From: Streptomyces lasiicapitis
Lineage (GTDB): Bacteria > Actinomycetota > Actinomycetes > Streptomycetales > Streptomycetaceae
Length of the DNA stretch: 64,000 nucleotides
Assembly: GCF_014646335.1 (NCBI RefSeq)
Contig: NZ_BMNG01000003.1
Span: 186,001 to 250,000, forward strand
Direction of reading: 5' to 3'
Position numbers and translations under genes: made by a program. Position 1 is the first letter of the stretch. Each line of letters opens with the position of its first letter. Below, piece after piece: positions 17,001 to 23,887 of this stretch. A model generated the notes under the pieces. It saw nothing but the letters and a program-made list of their open reading frames with translations, was not told the DNA's origin and did no database searches.

Positions 17001-20000
17001 GCAGCTGCGCAAGGCACACGGCGAACTCGTCGCCGAGCTGCATCGCGCGCAGGCGGACGGTGCCGTGACCGAGGACCAGGACCTCGGCCTTCAAGAGCTG
17101 CTGGCCGACGCCCATGACAGCCTCGAAGGCCCCGAGCGGCAAGACCTGCTGAACGTGCGCCGGGCGCTCGATACGGTACGGAGTGACCTGCCCGCCTTCC
17201 GGCAGCAGGCGGCCGACCGGATCCGCGCCCGGCTCGACGCCCTGGACCCCACTTCGGAGGAGCGGGCTCAGGTCCTGCGGCGCCTGGAGACGAACGACCT
17301 GGCCACCGCCGCCGACCTCGTCTACTTCCTGGAGATCGGCGAACCCGTACCGGAGATCGAAGGAGGCGAGTCCCACCTGCCCGACTTCTTCCCTGCCGTG
17401 CCCGACGGCTTGCCAGGAGGCATCGGCCACGACCTCGTCGACCTGGTCCGGTCCGGCGGCATGCATCCGACGCTTCCCGTCCTGGACTACGGAGGCCTCT
17501 CCACCGAAGAAGCGGCACTCGCGGCCGACGCCCTCGAAGAGTGGCGCGCACTGGCCGCCACCGAACGGAAGGACCGGCTCCAAGTTGCTCCGACCAGACA
17601 GGTGCCGCCGCTCCTGAAGCTCCTCGGCTACGACGCCAAGAGCGCCAGGCCGCTCGACGACCGGTCCCAGCACCGGCGCGAGTACCGTCTCTTCGAAGCA
17701 ACCGGGGTGGAAGTCAACGGCAGGGCGAAGGCGCCCGCGTTCGGCTCGCAGATCTCGGAGCAGGGCGGCAACCTGCGGGTGATGATGGTCTGGGGCAGGC
17801 CGCCCGCCAAGGTCGTCATGAGCTGGGCAGAGCGTGACACCAGCGACGCGAGCCTCCTCGTCGTCTACTTCGGCACACTGAGCCGGGAGGCTCGCGTCGA
17901 ACTCGCCGTCGGCTCCGGCCGGTTGCAACCGCTGCTGGTCGTGGACGACGCCGCTCTCGCCTATCTCGCTGCCCGCGGCGACCGCCAGGTCAGCACTTCC
18001 ACGCAGACACTGCTGCCCTTCTCCGGCGTTAACCCGTATATCAGGGAGAAGCGAGGCCGGATCGGCGGCGAGATGTTCTATGGCCGTGACGCCGAACGCA
18101 AGAGCATCCTTGACCCGCGCGGTACCCAGGTCATCTACGGCGGCCGGGGACTCGGCAAGTCGGCACTGCTCGCCGACGCCGGGGAACGGTTCACGGAGCA
18201 ACGACCCACCTACTACCAGGCGGTGTACGTCAACCTTGACCAGGAGAACATCGGCAAGGGCAGCTCGTTCGGACCGGAGACGCTGTGGAGCGTCCTGGAG
18301 CGGGAGCTGACCGAGGCGCACGTACTCGACGACCAGCCGCAGGCGCGCAGGAAGCGGCAGGAGATCTCCGAGCGGGTTCGCGCCGGCATCCGGGCCTGGC
18401 TGGACGGGGACTCGCGCCGCCGACTGCTGATCCTGCTCGACGAATGCGACCAGTTCTTCGAGGCGGACGCCCCGCGCTTCGACCAGACCAAGAAGCTCAA
18501 GGGCCTCGGGTCCGACACCAAGGACCGCGCCAAGGTCGTCTTCGCCGGACTGCACTCTGTGCAGCGCTTCTCCAAGCTCGCGAGCAACGGGCCGTTCGGC
18601 CACCTCGCGCAGACTCCCAAGGTGATCGGCCCGCTGGCTCCCCAGTCCGCCGCCGAACTGCTGGTCGAGCCGATGAGGGCGCTCGGGTTCGAGTTCAAGG
18701 ATCTGGATCTCGTCAACCGAGTGCTCGGCTACTGCTCCTACCAGCCCTTCCTGCTCCAGATGTTCGGGCACCGGCTGGTTGAGCTGATGCACCGTAAGCG
18801 GGCGCGGCGCGGAGCCGAGGGACCCCCTTACAAGGTGGAGGTGACCGACATCGAGGTCGTGGAGTCGGACGCCGCTCTCAGAGACGGCATCTCGGCGGCC
18901 TTCAAGGACACGCTGAGCCTCGACCACCGCTACGACGTAATCGCCAACGTTCTGGCATACCACGCCCGCCATCATGGCCTGGAGGTGCGGCTGAGCGACA
19001 CCGAACTGCGCGAGGAGTGCGAGACGTACTGGCGCAAGGGGTTCGAACAGCTCGACACCGAGGGTTTCCGGGCCTACCTCTCCGAGATGGTCGGCCTCGG
19101 TATCCTCGCGCCCAACCACGACGGACTGGGCTGGCATCTGCGCGGCCCCAACGCCCTGCGCATGATCGGTACCTCCCACGAGGTGGAGGCTCGCCTGCTC
19201 AGGGCCGAACAGGACTGTGAACTCCAGGAGAGCATCGTGCAGGAGGGCCGCCCCGAGCTGCCCGACGGCCAGCCGGCTCCGCTGACCAACACCCAGCTCG
19301 ACGACCTTCTGGGCGAGCGGTCCAGCCGAACCAGAGTCGTCCTTGGCACATCCGCCACCGGAGTCACCGACGTCACCCGGACCTTGCGTACGATTGCCGG
19401 GCCGATCGATGGCTGGACGCTGCCGCCGGTTGGCAAGCCCAGCGTCTACAAGCAGGAACTCACCGGCGGACGCCCTCGTGAACGACGTGTTGTCATCAGC
19501 GACTTCGTCAACTATCGGGACCCGGTGCGGCCTGAGACCTGCCGGGAGGCCGTCGACCTGGCCGAGACACTGCTGCCCGTCACGCCGGGGGTCACCCGCG
19601 CGGTCGTCCTTGTCACTGACACCACACAGCTGGCCCTGTGGCGAACCCTGCTGACGGGAACCGAAGCCACCTCGGCCGCCCCGGTGGTGCTGCGCCGCCA
19701 CGACCGTCGCAGCCTGCGCGGCTGGGCTCAGCGTGTCAACATGTTCCACACGGAGGACCGCCTGGACCGTCTCCACGAGCTGACCGGCGGCTGGCCGCTC
19801 CTGGTCGGTCGAGCACATCGACTGCACGGCGAACTGGGCGACGCCGACGACGTGTTGCGCCGCCTGGCGGGCCTCCGCGCGGACCGGACTGAAGCCCGTG
19901 CCTTCGCGGAGGCGACCGGCATGTACGCGGACCCGCTGCTTGCTGCTGGGTATCGGGCCCTCGACGAAGAGTTCAAGGACGGCCCGTTCGATCTGGAGGG

Positions 20001-20151
20001 CGCGGTGACCGCTGTGGCGCTCAAGATCGAGGACGAGGACGAGGCGCGGTGGATCGTCAACTGCCTCGACGCTCTTCAGGTATTCGATCGCGAGGACAAC
20101 CAATTGCGCCTGGAGCCGCTGTTGCGCCAGTGCGTGGCGCTTCGCGTGTGA
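14059..20151 (+). CDS. uncharacterised 2030-aa protein with STAND/AAA-like NTPase domain
   Basis: This is a giant soluble protein. Residues 1-200 form a conserved-looking N-terminal region with a CxC pair (HSCTCGIKG). Residues 200-560 alternate low-complexity acidic/Pro-Ala linkers with helices, and 560-1240 are almost entirely helical. Residues 1240-1310 look beta-rich (NLRVMMVWGRPPAKVVMSW). An NTPase domain follows: NPYI and FYGRD, Walker A GGRGLGKS (1361-1368), Walker B LLILLDECD (about 1457-1464), VVFAGLHSVQRF as sensor strand, then helical and winged-helix segments to about 1740. A second NTPase-like unit (1755-2030) has VVLGTSATGV where a P-loop would be, VVLVTDTTQ and the STAND-like TGGWPLL, so it seems catalytically dead. 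The ATG at 14059 lies 9 bases after ACGGAG. The function is unknown; an immune or signalling NTPase is the likeliest class. Confidence 0.75.
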   Translation: MQDRYRVVTGPPWSPSSVSAQDLEGLAAALNALEHPAVAALSDLTVDMVELAFNSLRPRDRQELLGSLGIRMAAPRRVSSALCRDVLARLRRESRQHSCTCGIKGLTVTVMNQVGNLVFAQEGDTVPDPVTRWGATLVRATVFAWCNASVADAHILAWAADQDWFAVTADDEETAQLAAVGTMARFIMETNPDFAPGAAEDNEPPLAGDGKPVHASAADRPGTNTPASEIVASTPDSSRSMTATASDGARTDDGANPEAACRQLESALAQARQSAEKVTSAVVDGCPPPDEDLALLAALGAAFDSVHAVLRAAGVEGVPRRLEDLTRAARAHRVAHERDLQAREPLRELLDVASRPGNSAGAAAAAETVRGAARRLLDTPVWEEPQREESAALAALARLIRLGRQADAAAEILALQEQVVRVLPTCAMAVVMAPELTLAQPEDGGRELAGAEADGDPADAETAVDSGAVQPADQPEEAVGHSTEETAPHPVSEPEVSAPARSAAPDPVYVTDAQAALPADSNSVPRTDPDALVQAPLALTNRPTEGAPVREAVASVSDDTDEAVAERALVQLVVDRRFGLAHHLARAAGYPEPQVAALRLAGAAALLISGDSQGARLTADLLQEYGGYAGQDTEGSELLLLPALLRTALITGDPSAGAQLKALVPRLPDRLGEAATAVADRALSGALMIASPLAADGSESAVRLRELCEQSRALLAPQRLRFARATEIAKRWLAPEDGMLGSLLMTVVGDNRDAMQQVREQAERLSKLAEVNSEIDRMDRKHRSSSGKPLQGSGRQDLVHLVERAVGLVKEWCLAVDGTRRGDRSDGNRAAKEISSLRQYLLRGRVAALGDLEQLARRSDAISAATVWAARASMKDLFALLAGDTVTTRSGGQVDPELVLNAELLKVCDTLDERPSLDALLRVVDRSWHDAFDERLSHDAFTAARTIVDLAGRGLLPAARAGEFVPPTDTEIDDRQGVRRTQLRKAHGELVAELHRAQADGAVTEDQDLGLQELLADAHDSLEGPERQDLLNVRRALDTVRSDLPAFRQQAADRIRARLDALDPTSEERAQVLRRLETNDLATAADLVYFLEIGEPVPEIEGGESHLPDFFPAVPDGLPGGIGHDLVDLVRSGGMHPTLPVLDYGGLSTEEAALAADALEEWRALAATERKDRLQVAPTRQVPPLLKLLGYDAKSARPLDDRSQHRREYRLFEATGVEVNGRAKAPAFGSQISEQGGNLRVMMVWGRPPAKVVMSWAERDTSDASLLVVYFGTLSREARVELAVGSGRLQPLLVVDDAALAYLAARGDRQVSTSTQTLLPFSGVNPYIREKRGRIGGEMFYGRDAERKSILDPRGTQVIYGGRGLGKSALLADAGERFTEQRPTYYQAVYVNLDQENIGKGSSFGPETLWSVLERELTEAHVLDDQPQARRKRQEISERVRAGIRAWLDGDSRRRLLILLDECDQFFEADAPRFDQTKKLKGLGSDTKDRAKVVFAGLHSVQRFSKLASNGPFGHLAQTPKVIGPLAPQSAAELLVEPMRALGFEFKDLDLVNRVLGYCSYQPFLLQMFGHRLVELMHRKRARRGAEGPPYKVEVTDIEVVESDAALRDGISAAFKDTLSLDHRYDVIANVLAYHARHHGLEVRLSDTELREECETYWRKGFEQLDTEGFRAYLSEMVGLGILAPNHDGLGWHLRGPNALRMIGTSHEVEARLLRAEQDCELQESIVQEGRPELPDGQPAPLTNTQLDDLLGERSSRTRVVLGTSATGVTDVTRTLRTIAGPIDGWTLPPVGKPSVYKQELTGGRPRERRVVISDFVNYRDPVRPETCREAVDLAETLLPVTPGVTRAVVLVTDTTQLALWRTLLTGTEATSAAPVVLRRHDRRSLRGWAQRVNMFHTEDRLDRLHELTGGWPLLVGRAHRLHGELGDADDVLRRLAGLRADRTEARAFAEATGMYADPLLAAGYRALDEEFKDGPFDLEGAVTAVALKIEDEDEARWIVNCLDALQVFDREDNQLRLEPLLRQCVALRV

Positions 20152-20214
20152 CAGCGTGTGTGACACCCGGTCCGGCCGCCTGCATGTCCGGGCGGTCGGT
20201 CGCCTTTCACGATC

Positions 20215-20726
20215 ACCTTGCCGAAAGCCGGCCAGACACCGAGTACGTCGCCGGCCTCTTCGAGGTGACGGGTAGCGAGGTCATCGGCCCACTCGGCGCC
20301 AGTGAGGTTCGACTGCAGATCCCCGCGCTCGAAGCGGCCACGGGCGTGGCGGCGGCCGAACTCTTCAAGCTCGGCATTGGTCCAGCGGCGGGATGCTGTG
20401 AACACGTCGAGGAGATCGCGTGGTGCTCCACGGTCGGCCAGGGCGCGGACCTTGATCCCGATCACGCCCTCCTCCGCGAGGACGGGCCCGTACGGGCTCT
20501 GGGTGACAGGCCGCCAGAAGGTCTCCTTGAGGATGTCGACCTCGCATTCCTGCCCGGTGGCCGGGTCGGACACGGTGAAGCGGGCGGACAGTGGGGCGGT
20601 CTCCAGCGCGTGCACAGAGGCGGTGGGCCCGCACGGTGTATCCGCCCGTGACGACCAGCGGATACGGGGAGCTGATGCGATGGCGTCAGCCAGGAGCCGC
20701 GTGTGCAGCTCCGGCATGTCCGTCAC
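20215..20726 (-). pseudogene. decayed AbiEii/AbiGii-type nucleotidyltransferase toxin gene
   Basis: The frame read from 20726 begins MTDMPELHTRLLADA and later contains LSARFTVSDPATGQECEVDILKE..., PYGPVLAEEGVIGIKVRALADRGAPRDLLDV and LEEFGRRHARGRFE. From memory these match the nucleotidyltransferase AbiEii/AbiGii toxin family common in Streptomyces. The nucleotide-binding start, expected as YPLVVTGGYxVRAH, is present only in a different reading frame at about 20640-20675. The following catalytic stretch with the Asp pair (expected near DLDxATE) is absent. A frameshift and an internal deletion therefore remove the active site. The 3' part of the frame runs into the end of the giant NTPase gene on the other strand. 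The gene is probably dead. Confidence 0.7.
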
Positions 20727-21000
20727 GCGGCCGCCCGCGTGCGGGGGCGAGCTGGGGGAAGACGTCTTCCCATACAGCGCGCACGGTGCGGTACAGGCCC
20801 ATGCGCTGACGTGGCTTGGCCATGTCGTACGAGGTCGTCCCGGACCAGGCCATGTGCAGCGGCAGTTCCACGACCCCCTGGGCGGGGCCCTGCAACTCGT
20901 CCAGCGACTTCGGCAGGCGCCGTCGAAACTTCTCCCGGTACAGCGCGAGGTCCGCGGCGTCCGCTCCCGAGTTGGTGGCCGGAGAACTGGCGCGGGGCAT
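20690..21000 (-). pseudogene. internally deleted partner gene of the AbiEii-type toxin
   Basis: The frame contains LDELQGPAQGVVELPLHMAWSGTTSYDMAKPRQRMGLYRTV, followed directly by RAVWEDVFPQLAP. In intact homologues, as I recall them, about 30 residues separate the LYRTV part from the WEDxFPxL part, and this gene usually sits directly upstream of the AbiEii-like toxin gene, as here. The N-terminal part also appears truncated. The gene is therefore likely an in-frame-deleted remnant. The alternative, a naturally short variant, is less likely because its neighbour is also broken. Confidence 0.6.
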
Positions 21001-21081
21001 GAGGCGCGAGTCGACCCTGCCGGGGGAGCTGCAACACGTGGAGTGCGTGAGGTGCAGTGTGGGCCTCGCAGGCGACGTCCG

Positions 21082-21838
21082 TCAGGAGTGGTCCGGCAGG
21101 CCTGACAGGGCGGCCTCCCGGCGCAACCCCATGACCACCACCGTGATGGCGCAGAACGCGATCAGTGTTTCCGCCCAGAGGAACGCCACGTAGTCCAGGA
21201 GTGAGCCGATGGGGGGTGTGCCGGGGGCTGTGTTGCGGAAGGCGGCCAGGGCGAAGAGGGTGGCGGCCATCCAGCCGAGGGCGGGCCAGGTCAGGCCCTT
21301 GTGGCGGGTGATCAGGAATCAGGCGCCGATCAGGACCGCCAGGGCCAGGGCCCACATGGCCGCCATCATGAACACGGCGAAGATGAGGACGCTGGTGGAG
21401 CGGACGAGGGCTGCGTGGAAGACCGCGGCGCCGTCTGTCTCGGCTGTGTCGACCGTCGCCGCGAACAGGGCGTCGGTGTTGGACAGTGTCATGCGGACGG
21501 GTACGGGCTCGTCGCCCTGTACGGCGCTGAACTCCAGCGCCGCGTCGTTAGGCGTCGAACGGGTAGTCCGTGATCGATCCGGACGTCAGGGTGACGGGTA
21601 CGTCCACGGTCGCGATGCGGCTGTGGGCCGGGAACGTGAGATCGCGGCGGATTGAGGACGAGTTCTGCATCGTGAGCGTCCGTGCCGGGGAGAAGCCGTC
21701 CGCTTCCGCCAGGGTTCCGCGCGGGGTGACGAGGACGCGCAGGACCAGTTCCCGGCACGCGGCGTCCACCCGCTGGACCGACGCGTCGATGTCCACCCGG
21801 TCGGGAGCCGCACCCCCCGCTCGGTTCCGGGTGTCCAT
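21082..21838 (-). pseudogene. DUF4436-type membrane protein, frameshifted and with an internal stop
   Basis: Three in-order pieces of one protein are visible. The first (21838 to 21551) ends TSGSITDYPFDA and stops at 21548-21550. Ignoring one extra base there (TT at 21549-21550), the next frame continues naturally with YDAALEFSAVQGDEPVPVR and two membrane segments. A TGA at 21319-21321 then interrupts it, and it resumes with FLITRHKGLTWPALGWMAATLF to the normal-looking end RREAALSGLPDHS*. The order of a beta-rich part followed by C-terminal membrane helices fits the DUF4436 family. The N-terminal membrane helix is missing. Two sequencing errors could mimic this, but the decayed neighbours favour a true pseudogene. 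Confidence 0.7.
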
Positions 21839-21877
21839 GGCCTCGCGCTCTCCGAACTGGGGCCAGATCCCCCGGGC

Positions 21878-23041
21878 TCAGTCGGCCGGTTTGCCGGGCT
21901 CGTCGTGTGTCGAGCAGTGGATGCCGCCGCCGCCCGACGCGATGGTGTCGATGCTCACCTGCACGACGTCCCGCTTGGGGAAGTGCTCCTGCAGGATGCT
22001 CCGGGCGCGCTTGTCGGCCTTGCGGTCGCCGAACCTGGGGAGGAAGACGGAGTCGTTGGCGACGTAGAAGTTGGCGTACGTGGAGACGAAGTCGTCGCCC
22101 TCGCCGGTGATTTCGTACAGGTCCGGCTGGGGGAGGTCGATGACCTCGAAGGGGCGGCCCTTGGCGTCCGTCGCCTTGGTGAGGACCGCTTTTGCCTGGT
22201 CTGCTGCGCGTGACCAGGAGTCGGCAGGAGTGTCTGGGTGCGCCCTGTCCAGGAGGACCACGCCCGGCGCGGTGAAGCGTACGAGGCTGTCCACGTGCGC
22301 GTCGGTGATGTCCTCGCCGCGTACGCCCGCCAGCCAGATCACCTTCTTGATGCCCAGGGTCTTCTTGAGCTCGGCCTCGATCTGGTCCCGGCTCTTCCCG
22401 CGGTTGCGGTTGTCGTTGACGATCGAGCTTTCGGTGATGAGGAGCGTGCCCTCGCCGTCGGCCTCGAAGGAGCCGCCCTCGGCGACCAGGGGGGCCTTCC
22501 TGCGCGGGATGTCGTACTTCGACAGGAGGGCGCGGCCCACCTGGCCGTCGTTCGTGTGCTCCTGCTTGTTGCCCCACCCGTTGAAGTTGAAGTCGACGCC
22601 GATGACGTCGCCGTCCTGCTCCACGAACACCGGCACGGTGTCGCGCGCCCACAGGTCGTCGACGGCCAGCGGGATGACCTCCACGTCGCGCCCGCACGCC
22701 TTCTGCGCGGCTTTCTGCTGGTCGGGCCTGGCCATCATCACGACGTACTCGTACTCCGCGATGGCGCGGGCGATGCGCGCGATGTCCTCGCGCACGTAGC
22801 GGAGGTCCTCCCCCCACACCGACTCCAGCGCCGGCCATGACATGAACGTGCGCGCGTGGCTCTCCCACTCGGCACCCATGCGCAGCCCCTTCGCCGCCGT
22901 GTCCTCGTCACCGGCGGTGCTCGCGGCACCCGCGATCTGGTCGCCGGGTCCGCAGGCCGAGGCGCCAAGGGCCATGGCGCCGATACCGGCGATTGCGCGG
23001 AGCGCTGAGCGGCGGGAGGGGAAGGGGAGGGGCAGGGACAC
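21878..23041 (-). CDS. agmatine deiminase / peptidylarginine-deiminase-family lipoprotein, Tat exported
   Basis: This 387-aa protein converts agmatine to N-carbamoylputrescine if it follows its family. Residues 1-30 form a twin-arginine signal (S9-R10-R11, hydrophobic core, then GASAC with C30), so it is probably a Tat-exported lipoprotein. The family is mostly cytoplasmic, so this is unusual. The PAD fold is supported by MGAEWESHARTFMSWP near the start, WARDTVPVF with catalytic Asp, EGGSFEADGEGTLL, and GGGGIHCSTHDEPG with the nucleophile C376. The start is GTG. It is divergent from a TetR regulator across a short region with a 14-bp dyad, so repression by that regulator is likely. The substrate could be free agmatine or peptidyl-arginine. 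Confidence 0.85.
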   Translation of the reverse strand: MSLPLPFPSRRSALRAIAGIGAMALGASACGPGDQIAGAASTAGDEDTAAKGLRMGAEWESHARTFMSWPALESVWGEDLRYVREDIARIARAIAEYEYVVMMARPDQQKAAQKACGRDVEVIPLAVDDLWARDTVPVFVEQDGDVIGVDFNFNGWGNKQEHTNDGQVGRALLSKYDIPRRKAPLVAEGGSFEADGEGTLLITESSIVNDNRNRGKSRDQIEAELKKTLGIKKVIWLAGVRGEDITDAHVDSLVRFTAPGVVLLDRAHPDTPADSWSRAADQAKAVLTKATDAKGRPFEVIDLPQPDLYEITGEGDDFVSTYANFYVANDSVFLPRFGDRKADKRARSILQEHFPKRDVVQVSIDTIASGGGGIHCSTHDEPGKPAD

Positions 23042-23203
23042 GGTGAACTCCGATCATCGTGATGGGGATCAAGCTAGCCGTCGGCATGGCGCGACGCTCG
23101 ACGAGCGCGCGGACGGCGCGTGACACGTGAAGGGCGCGTGACAGGGGAGCAGGGTGTGAGCGGACGGGCCGCTCCTCGCTGTCCCGTCTCGACTGTGGCA
23201 TGA

Positions 23204-23217
23204 ACTGAAAATTCAGT
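23204..23217. promoter_or_regulatory. candidate TetR operator
   Basis: ACTGAA-AA-TTCAGT is a perfect 6-bp inverted repeat with a 2-bp centre. It is AT-rich compared with its surroundings and lies between the divergent deiminase and tetR genes, 50 bases before the tetR start. This size and position fit a TetR-family operator. Confidence 0.6.
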
Positions 23218-23266
23218 CAAAGGGAGGGCGCTGTGCGTCGGTATCGGCCCGATAGGGTTCGGAATC

Positions 23267-23848
23267 ATGGCGCCACGCACTACTCAGATCCTCGAAGCGG
23301 CCGCACGGCTCATCGCCCGTCGCGGTGTACGTGGCCTGCGCGTCGAAGAGCTCGCCGCCGAGGCGGGCGTCTCGACCGGGTTGATCTACTACCACTTCAA
23401 GGACCGCACCGGGATCCTGCGCCACACGCTCGAGTTCATCAACGACCGCGCCGAGCGCTACACCGCCGGCCGCGCGGCGGACGCCGAACCCCTGGCTCCG
23501 CGCGAGGAACTGGAAGAGACCCTCCTCCTGGAACTTCAGGACACCCCGGAAGTCAGGGAGAACAGCTCCGCCTGGGGCGAGCTGCGGGCCAGCGCGGTCT
23601 TCGACGAAGTGCTGCGCGAGGACCTCGCCAGGGCGACCCTGACGTGGGTGCAGGAGGTCGCGGCCCTTCTCGGTCAGGTGCAGCCGACGACCCCGGCGCC
23701 TGCCCTCGCCGCGGCGGGAGAGCGGCTCACCGCCCTGCTCGAAGGGCTCAGCATGCGCTGGCTCAGCGGCGGGCTGCAGATCGATCATGCGCGTGATCTG
23801 ATGCGCGGGGCGATCGACGCCGAGCTGGCGCTACTGCGGGAGAAGTAG
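23267..23848 (+). CDS. TetR-family transcriptional regulator
   Basis: This 193-aa protein has an N-terminal TetR helix-turn-helix at residues 8-55 (ILEAAARLIARRGVRGLRVEELAAEAGVSTGLIYYHFKDR in pieces), followed by an all-helical ligand domain of BetI/AcrR size. The ATG at 23267 begins MAPRTTQILEAA, normal for the family; a longer frame from 23233 would cover the promoter. It is divergent from the deiminase gene and converges on the xanthine-dehydrogenase-type operon with a gap of only 39 bases. Polyamine or agmatine sensing is a reasonable guess from the neighbour, with no direct sequence evidence. Confidence 0.88.
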   Translation: MAPRTTQILEAAARLIARRGVRGLRVEELAAEAGVSTGLIYYHFKDRTGILRHTLEFINDRAERYTAGRAADAEPLAPREELEETLLLELQDTPEVRENSSAWGELRASAVFDEVLREDLARATLTWVQEVAALLGQVQPTTPAPALAAAGERLTALLEGLSMRWLSGGLQIDHARDLMRGAIDAELALLREK

Positions 23849-23887
23849 CCCCCGGTTGCTCTCCGGCGGCGGCGCGGGGACTGCGGC

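Noticed and set aside
20076-20214. C-terminal extension of the AbiEii-like frame overlapping the end of the giant NTPase gene
   Set aside because: The sequence after the family-like part is Arg/His/Thr-rich with no family resemblance and is antisense to the conserved end of the NTPase protein.
20152-21900. Integrase, tRNA or clear attachment-site duplication bounding the island
   Set aside because: No integrase or tRNA gene is present and only a short imperfect match to the methyltransferase 3' end was found, so element boundaries are not annotated as features.
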